Shown piece by piece: positions 59,693 through 64,000 of a stretch of 64,000 nt of DNA. Origin of the DNA: JALYGY01 sp963800975 (GTDB lineage: Bacteria > Actinomycetota > Rubrobacteria > Rubrobacterales > Rubrobacteraceae); contig CAWDDB010000012.1 in assembly GCA_963800975.1 (NCBI GenBank), forward strand, positions 186,001-250,000, in the 5' to 3' direction. How positions within the stretch are numbered: position 1 is the first letter of the stretch; the number at the start of each line of letters is the position of its first letter. The notes beneath the pieces were generated by a model, which searched no databases, was not told the origin of the DNA, and saw only the letters and a program-made list of their open reading frames with translations. Both the position numbers and the translations under genes were made by a program.

Positions 59693-61148
59693 GCCGCGAC
59701 GCCTGCACCGGGCGGCGATGCTCATAGACGCAATCAGGACCATCAGGCGTTCCCTAAGCGCGTTCGTCATCCCGGGCGTCTTCTTCCTCATGAGCCGGGG
59801 CCTCGACACGCGGACCATCGCCCTCGTCTTGCTCGGGGCGCTCGTCGTGGCGGTGCTCGCCGCCGTCTGGGGCTTCCTGTCATGGCGGGCGACCACCTAC
59901 GAGGTCGCGGGAGGCGCCTTCCGGTTGCGCCGGGGCGTTCTGCAGAAAAACGAGCGGACGATTCCCCTCGACCGCGTCCAGTCCGTCGACACGGTGCAGG
60001 GGATCATCCAGCGCCTCTTCGGTGTCTTCGAGGTCAGGATAGAGTCGGCGGGTGGCGGGGCGAGCGAGCCCGACGCTTCGCTCGCGGCCCTCGACCGCCT
60101 CTCCGTCGAGACGCTGCGGCGCGAGATCGAGGGCTCAGACAGGCCGCCGGCGGAGGAGGTCGCGGGTCCCGTCGTCCTGCGGCGGCTCGGAACGAGGGAT
60201 CTCCTGGTTGCGGGGGCGACGAGCGGCCAGATCGGGGTGGCGTTCTCACTGATCGCCGTAGCGTTCCAGTTCTTCGACGACATCTTCCCGGAGAACTTCG
60301 CCGAGCGTATCCTCGAGACCCTCGCGCCGCGCTCCGTTGCAGCCATAGTGTTCCTCGTCTTCGTGCTCGGCCTGTTCGCCTGGCTGCTGGCCATAGGCGG
60401 CACGATCCTGGCCTACGCGGGCTTCACCCTCTCGCGTGACGGGGACTTCCTGTACATCAAGCGCGGGCTTCTGGAGCGCCGGGAGGCGACGATACCGCTC
60501 GCCCGCATCCAGTCCGTGAGCATGGTGGAGGGCGCCCTCCGTCAGCCCTTTGGACTCGCCTCGTTGCGCGTCGAGAGCGCCGGTTACGGCGAGGACGCCG
60601 GGGTCTCGACCACCCTCTTCCCGCTCCTCTCCCGCAAAGAGGTTCAGGGGCTCCTGCTGGAGGCCGCCCCCGAGTTCGCCTCGGCTCCACCGCTGAACGC
60701 CCTCCCGAGGCGCGCGCTCCGGCGCTACGTCTTCCGCTCCACCGTGCCGGCCCTCCTGCTCGTCTCGGTGGGCGTACTGGTCCCATATCTTGTCTTCGAC
60801 CTCGCCGCGTGGGTGTTCGCGGTCCTCTTCCTCGTGGTGCCCGCAGCGCTCCACGGTTGGCTGCGTTACAGGGACGCGGGCTGGGCGCTCGAGCGCGACC
60901 GCCTCGTGGTCCGGTCGCGGCTCCTGTCCCGCACGACAGCCGTCGCGCCCAGGCGCCGGCTGCAGTGGCGCGCCACGGTTCGCAGCCCCTTGCAGCGGCG
61001 GGCTGGCCTCGCGACGTTCCAGGCGCAGGTCGCCTCGGGCGGCGGCGGGGCGGAGCTGCAGGTGACCGACCTCGGTTCGGCCGCCGCCGACTCCCTCGTG
61101 CAGAATCTTGCCCCGCGGCTCCCTAAGGACCCGACCGCGCTGAGATAG
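59682..61148 (+). CDS. Bacterial PH domain membrane protein (YdbT-like)
   Basis: 488 aa with two to three repeats of a membrane-helix pair followed by a bPH2 domain. Typical repeat motifs: FRLRRGVLQKNERTIPLDRVQSVDTVQGIIQR, then LYIKRGLLERREATIPLARIQSV and a third, weaker copy near the end (RLVVRSRLLSRTTAVAPRRRLQW). ATG at 59682 overlaps the YdbS-like gene by 11 bp. The paired products probably form one membrane complex. Confidence 0.9.
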   Translation: MRSEPRRLHRAAMLIDAIRTIRRSLSAFVIPGVFFLMSRGLDTRTIALVLLGALVVAVLAAVWGFLSWRATTYEVAGGAFRLRRGVLQKNERTIPLDRVQSVDTVQGIIQRLFGVFEVRIESAGGGASEPDASLAALDRLSVETLRREIEGSDRPPAEEVAGPVVLRRLGTRDLLVAGATSGQIGVAFSLIAVAFQFFDDIFPENFAERILETLAPRSVAAIVFLVFVLGLFAWLLAIGGTILAYAGFTLSRDGDFLYIKRGLLERREATIPLARIQSVSMVEGALRQPFGLASLRVESAGYGEDAGVSTTLFPLLSRKEVQGLLLEAAPEFASAPPLNALPRRALRRYVFRSTVPALLLVSVGVLVPYLVFDLAAWVFAVLFLVVPAALHGWLRYRDAGWALERDRLVVRSRLLSRTTAVAPRRRLQWRATVRSPLQRRAGLATFQAQVASGGGGAELQVTDLGSAAADSLVQNLAPRLPKDPTALR

Positions 61149-61222
61149 ACGGGACCGTTCGGGCTGTCTATACTTCCCGGGCGCACGGTCGGGGGAGACT
61201 CTCGGAAAGAGGAGGTTTCGGG

Positions 61223-62170
61223 GTGAGAGATGGTTCTGGTTCGGCCGTAAGGCGGGAATCCTCGCGGCGCGGTAGGTACCTGCTGGCGGCGCTGGCCGTC
61301 GCGCTGGTTGCCGGCCTCGGGGCGTCGCTGCCCGTGCTCGCGCAGGCCGACGGAGGAGGCGTCGAGCCCCAGGTCATCGGTGGCAATCCCGTGCCAGACA
61401 AAAAATACCGCTTCATGACCTCCTTGCAGGCGGATCTGGACAACGATCCCCCCTACGAGGAGCACTTCTGCGGAGGCACCCTGATCGACCGCAACAGCGT
61501 GCTGACGGCGGCCCACTGCGTCGAGTTCATCGGCGAGGAGACCACCCAGAGGACCCTCGGCTTCAGGGACGTGCGTCTCGACGTCGGCGTGACCGTTCTC
61601 AACTCCGACGCGGGCCAGCGGCGCGGCATCGAGAAGCTCTCGGACATCCACATGCACCCCGACTACACCGGCAGAACCGGCAGGTTCGACGTCGCCGTGA
61701 TCAACCTCGGCAGGCCGATCAAGAACATACGCCCGATCAAGCTCGCCGATCCCGCGTCGGGCGACGATCTCGAGACCGCCGGCGAGGACGCCATCGTCAC
61801 CGGCTGGGGCGACACGAGGCCGCAGCCCGCGTTCGGCAGCGTGCGTCCTGGCTTCCCGAAGCGGATGCAGGTGGGCGACCCGCCGCTCGTCGCCGACGCC
61901 GATTGCGAGGCGGCCTACGACGATCCAGGTCTGCCCGCCTTCAGGGTCGACGAGCAGATTATGGTCTGCGCGGGCCAGACCAGGGAGGACACCTGCGCCG
62001 GCGACTCGGGTGGCCCCATGTTCGTGGGGACCTCCTTCGCGAACCGGCGCCAGATCGGCATTACCAGCTTCGGCCTGGGGTGCGGGGCGACCGGCTTCCC
62101 GGGGGTCTACACCGAGGTCAACGCGGGTTCCATCCACGGCTTTATCCAGCGGTCGGCCGATCGCCGATAA
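61223..62170 (+). CDS. Secreted trypsin-like serine protease (S1 family)
   Basis: 315 aa. GTG at 61223 follows aggagg. Sec signal at about residues 18-41 (LLAALAVALVAGLGASLPVLA), a short propeptide-like stretch to VIGGNPV (activation site, I-x-G-G), then the chymotrypsin fold: VLTAAHCVEF with His98, RFDVAVINL with Asp156 and CAGDSGGPMF with Ser262. The Asp six residues before the Ser (TCAGD is preceded by RED) suggests trypsin-like cleavage after Arg/Lys. Cys pairs are in the usual S1 places. Exported. Confidence 0.92.
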   Translation: MRDGSGSAVRRESSRRGRYLLAALAVALVAGLGASLPVLAQADGGGVEPQVIGGNPVPDKKYRFMTSLQADLDNDPPYEEHFCGGTLIDRNSVLTAAHCVEFIGEETTQRTLGFRDVRLDVGVTVLNSDAGQRRGIEKLSDIHMHPDYTGRTGRFDVAVINLGRPIKNIRPIKLADPASGDDLETAGEDAIVTGWGDTRPQPAFGSVRPGFPKRMQVGDPPLVADADCEAAYDDPGLPAFRVDEQIMVCAGQTREDTCAGDSGGPMFVGTSFANRRQIGITSFGLGCGATGFPGVYTEVNAGSIHGFIQRSADRR

Positions 62171-62239
62171 CGCATCCGGGTGGAGGGTTCGCATCCGTGA
62201 TGCGTTCGGGAGCCGGGAGGCGCTCGGCTGAAGGCTCGC

Positions 62240-62281
62240 TTCGGGAGTAGGAAAACGCTCTTGAGACTCCCTACTCCCGAA
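62240..62281. terminator. Hairpin between the protease and SbcC-like genes
   Basis: ttcgggagtagg (62240-62251) pairs exactly with cctactcccgaa (62270-62281) across an 18-base loop. It lies between the convergent protease and SbcC-type genes. No T-run follows. Confidence 0.5.
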
Positions 62282-62346
62282 CAACTAGAGACGGGAAGCG
62301 ATCACCCGGATCCCGTATGAAGCGGTTTACGTAGGCCGTGGCTGAG

Positions 62347-64000
62347 CTACGGTTCCTGGCCCTGTAGTAGCTCCACCGGGGTAACGGCGTTCTGCTCGAC
62401 GCGCCGGACGGTGCTCTTGCCGCTCTCGTCCTCTTCGAGCATCCAGACCTCGTCCACGAGGGCCGCCTCCTGCACCTCCGCGACGTGGGAGATGATGAAG
62501 ATCTGGCCGAACGAGCGCTTGAGGCGCTCGAGGGCGAGGAGGACGTTGTTGCGGCGGTTCGCGTCCAGGCTGCCGAAGACCTCGTCCAGGATCAGGAACC
62601 CGAGGGTGGCGCCGCCGCCGGAGGCGATGATCTTGGAGAGGCCGACCCGCGCCGCCAGGCTGGCCACGTCGGCCTCCCCGCCGGAGAACCGGTCTATGGG
62701 GTAGGAGTCGTCGAAGCGGTCGAGCAGCCTTACGCGGTAGTTCTCGTCGAACTCTATGCGCTCGTAGCGGTTGTCGGTGAGCTCGCGTACCAGGGCCGAC
62801 GCCTCGGCCTCGAGCATCGGCCGCGCCCGCGCCGTGAGGCTCTTGAAGAACAGGGTGAAGAGCGAGTCCATCTCGTCCATCCTGGCGGCCTCGGACGACC
62901 TCCTGTTGGCGAGCTTGCGCTCTGCGTCCAGCCGTCCTAGCTCCGTGGTGGCGCGCTCGATGCGGTGGTCCGCGTCCTTCCAGGCGCCGCCGAGGTGTTC
63001 CCGCGAGTCCCGCAGCCGTTCCACCAGCTTCTCCGCCGCCGTCATCCTCTCGGTTGTGGCCTCGTAGGCCGCCTCGTCGAAGCCGAGGGCGGAGATCTCG
63101 CGCCTGCGCTCCGCCGCCGTCTCCCCGGCTTCCGCGCCTAGCCGGCGGGCCTCCCCGAGCGCCTCTTCCACCTGCGGCCGGGTCGCGAGGCGCCGCTCGA
63201 GCTCCGCGGCCCTGCCCCTCGATTCGTCGAGCAGCGCCTTCTCTCGCCGCTTGTCGCCGTGATGCCCCGGGTCGTACGAGACGCCCGCGAGCCCAGCCAG
63301 TTCCTCCGACAGGCCCGAGGCAAGCTCCGTCTTCTCGGCGTGCTCCCGGGCGAGGCTTGCCAGGGCCGGGCGGGCGTCGCGCAGGGATCGCAGGCGCTCG
63401 CAGCGGGCTCTGGCCTCGGCCAGGTCTTCCGCGGTCGGGGCCACGGAGCCGTCGAGTCGGACCTCGAGCTCGCGCCGGTGCGCCCGCGCCCGCTCCAGGA
63501 CCTGGAGCCTCTCCGTGGCGCGGTTCTCGGCGCGCAGGAGGGTCTCCCTCAGCTCGCGCCAGCGCGCGAGCTTCTCCGAAACGCCTCGTAGCTTCTTCTC
63601 TGTGCCGGCCGCGGCCTCGGAGAGCTTCTCGGCCTCCTCGGTCTCCCTGGCGGCCTGGCGCCTGAGGGAGGCTGCCTGGCGCCTGAGGGTGTCGGAGATC
63701 TCGCCCTGCTCCCCGCTCTCGAAACCCCTGTGGCAGGTGGGGCAGGCATCCTCCGCCCCGCTGTCTATCGCCTCGCGCGCCCTGTCCACGTTCTTCGCCT
63801 CGCGCTCGTTTGCGTTGGCCCGGCCCCGGTGCGTCGCGGAGATCTCCCTCAGCTTCTCCTCTTCCGCGCGCAGCTCGCGCTCCCATTTCTCCAGGTCCTC
63901 GCCGCCCGAGACGTCCTCCAGCTCATTCTCCGACCTCCGCGTCTCGGCCACCGCCTCCTCGTGCCGCTCCTCGGCCTCGCGCAGGTCCTTCTGCACGAGC
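62347..64000 (-). CDS. SbcC/Rad50-type AAA ATPase (N-terminus outside window)
   Basis: The last ~551 residues are visible; the frame runs off the window at 64000, so the N-terminal Walker A half is missing. Visible parts: long coiled coil, zinc hook ACPTCHRGFE, a second coil, and the ABC-type C-lobe FSGGEADVASLAARVGLSKI (signature) with LGFLILDEVFGSLDANRRNN (Walker B, D-loop) and IISHVAEVQE. With an SbcD/Mre11-type nuclease it would process DNA ends; that partner, usually upstream on the same strand, must lie beyond the window. No frameshift seen. Confidence 0.9.
   Translation of the reverse strand, partial: LVQKDLREAEERHEEAVAETRRSENELEDVSGGEDLEKWERELRAEEEKLREISATHRGRANANEREAKNVDRAREAIDSGAEDACPTCHRGFESGEQGEISDTLRRQAASLRRQAARETEEAEKLSEAAAGTEKKLRGVSEKLARWRELRETLLRAENRATERLQVLERARAHRRELEVRLDGSVAPTAEDLAEARARCERLRSLRDARPALASLAREHAEKTELASGLSEELAGLAGVSYDPGHHGDKRREKALLDESRGRAAELERRLATRPQVEEALGEARRLGAEAGETAAERRREISALGFDEAAYEATTERMTAAEKLVERLRDSREHLGGAWKDADHRIERATTELGRLDAERKLANRRSSEAARMDEMDSLFTLFFKSLTARARPMLEAEASALVRELTDNRYERIEFDENYRVRLLDRFDDSYPIDRFSGGEADVASLAARVGLSKIIASGGGATLGFLILDEVFGSLDANRRNNVLLALERLKRSFGQIFIISHVAEVQEAALVDEVWMLEEDESGKSTVRRVEQNAVTPVELLQGQEP

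Noticed and set aside
1..64000. CRISPR arrays, tRNA or rRNA genes, transposases, prophage genes
   Set aside because: None seen: no spaced repeats, no T-loop-like patterns with cloverleaf context, no integrase or transposase motifs.

Overview
The window is high-GC (roughly two thirds G+C by eye) bacterial chromosome. GTG and TTG starts, stop/start overlaps, purine-rich Shine-Dalgarno sites, a MarP-like membrane protease, DUF1772, DUF4260 and PepSY genes, and many secreted or lipid-anchored proteins suggest a deep-branching actinobacterium, most like Rubrobacter. That assignment is inference from sequence style, not from a database match. I saw no tRNA, rRNA, CRISPR array, transposase or prophage.

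Layout. 0-5.6 kb: a CoA-transferase, an HMG-CoA-lyase-like enzyme and a complete tripartite tricarboxylate transporter, probably one pathway for importing, activating and cleaving a branched hydroxy-dicarboxylate; then a cupin. 5.7-10.1 kb: a sulfite-oxidase-like membrane enzyme, a DMT exporter whose stop codon lies inside a 34-bp perfect palindrome, an unrecognised protein, and two small secreted proteins. 10.3-13.1 kb: a cytosine-deaminase-like gene (two frameshifts) and an NCS1 permease, a nucleobase salvage pair. 13.7-18.5 kb: cell-wall genes (Tat-exported lysozyme-like protein, amidase, OatA-like acyltransferase with three frameshifts) and a decayed surface-protein gene. 18.6-21.8 kb: an N-acetylglutaminylglutamine-type amidotransferase next to a circularly permuted ATP-grasp ligase. 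22-29.9 kb: small hypothetical, two-domain cell-wall hydrolase, methyltransferase, a split FluG pair (glutamine-synthetase-like plus amidohydrolase), GNAT, alpha/beta hydrolase, and a DUF4260-TetR operon with a clear operator.

30-35.5 kb: lipoprotein, PepSY protein, ThrRS, and an OmpR-type two-component system. Near-identical 11-bp-phased direct repeats sit at the same distance from putative -10 boxes of both the PepSY gene and the regulator itself, defining a local regulon. 35.6-38.3 kb: a ferredoxin and an unusual protein with two Usp domains, three PCP-reductase domains and two zinc ribbons. 38.6-47.2 kb: a sugar or polyol uptake and oxidation operon (ROK repressor, ABC importer with two permeases, two Gfo/Idh/MocA dehydrogenases, a deleted isomerase). 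47.2-54.2 kb: an ABC-F protein and a TetR-controlled operon pairing a FAD monooxygenase with a rifampin-phosphotransferase-like enzyme, a possible antibiotic-inactivation unit. 54.3-64 kb: glycogen-debranching-type enzyme, MarP-like protease, RlmN, bPH2 proteins, a secreted trypsin-like protease and an SbcC/Rad50-type ATPase cut by the window edge.

Several genes carry single-base frameshifts beside short C or G runs, so assembly error must be weighed against real gene decay throughout.
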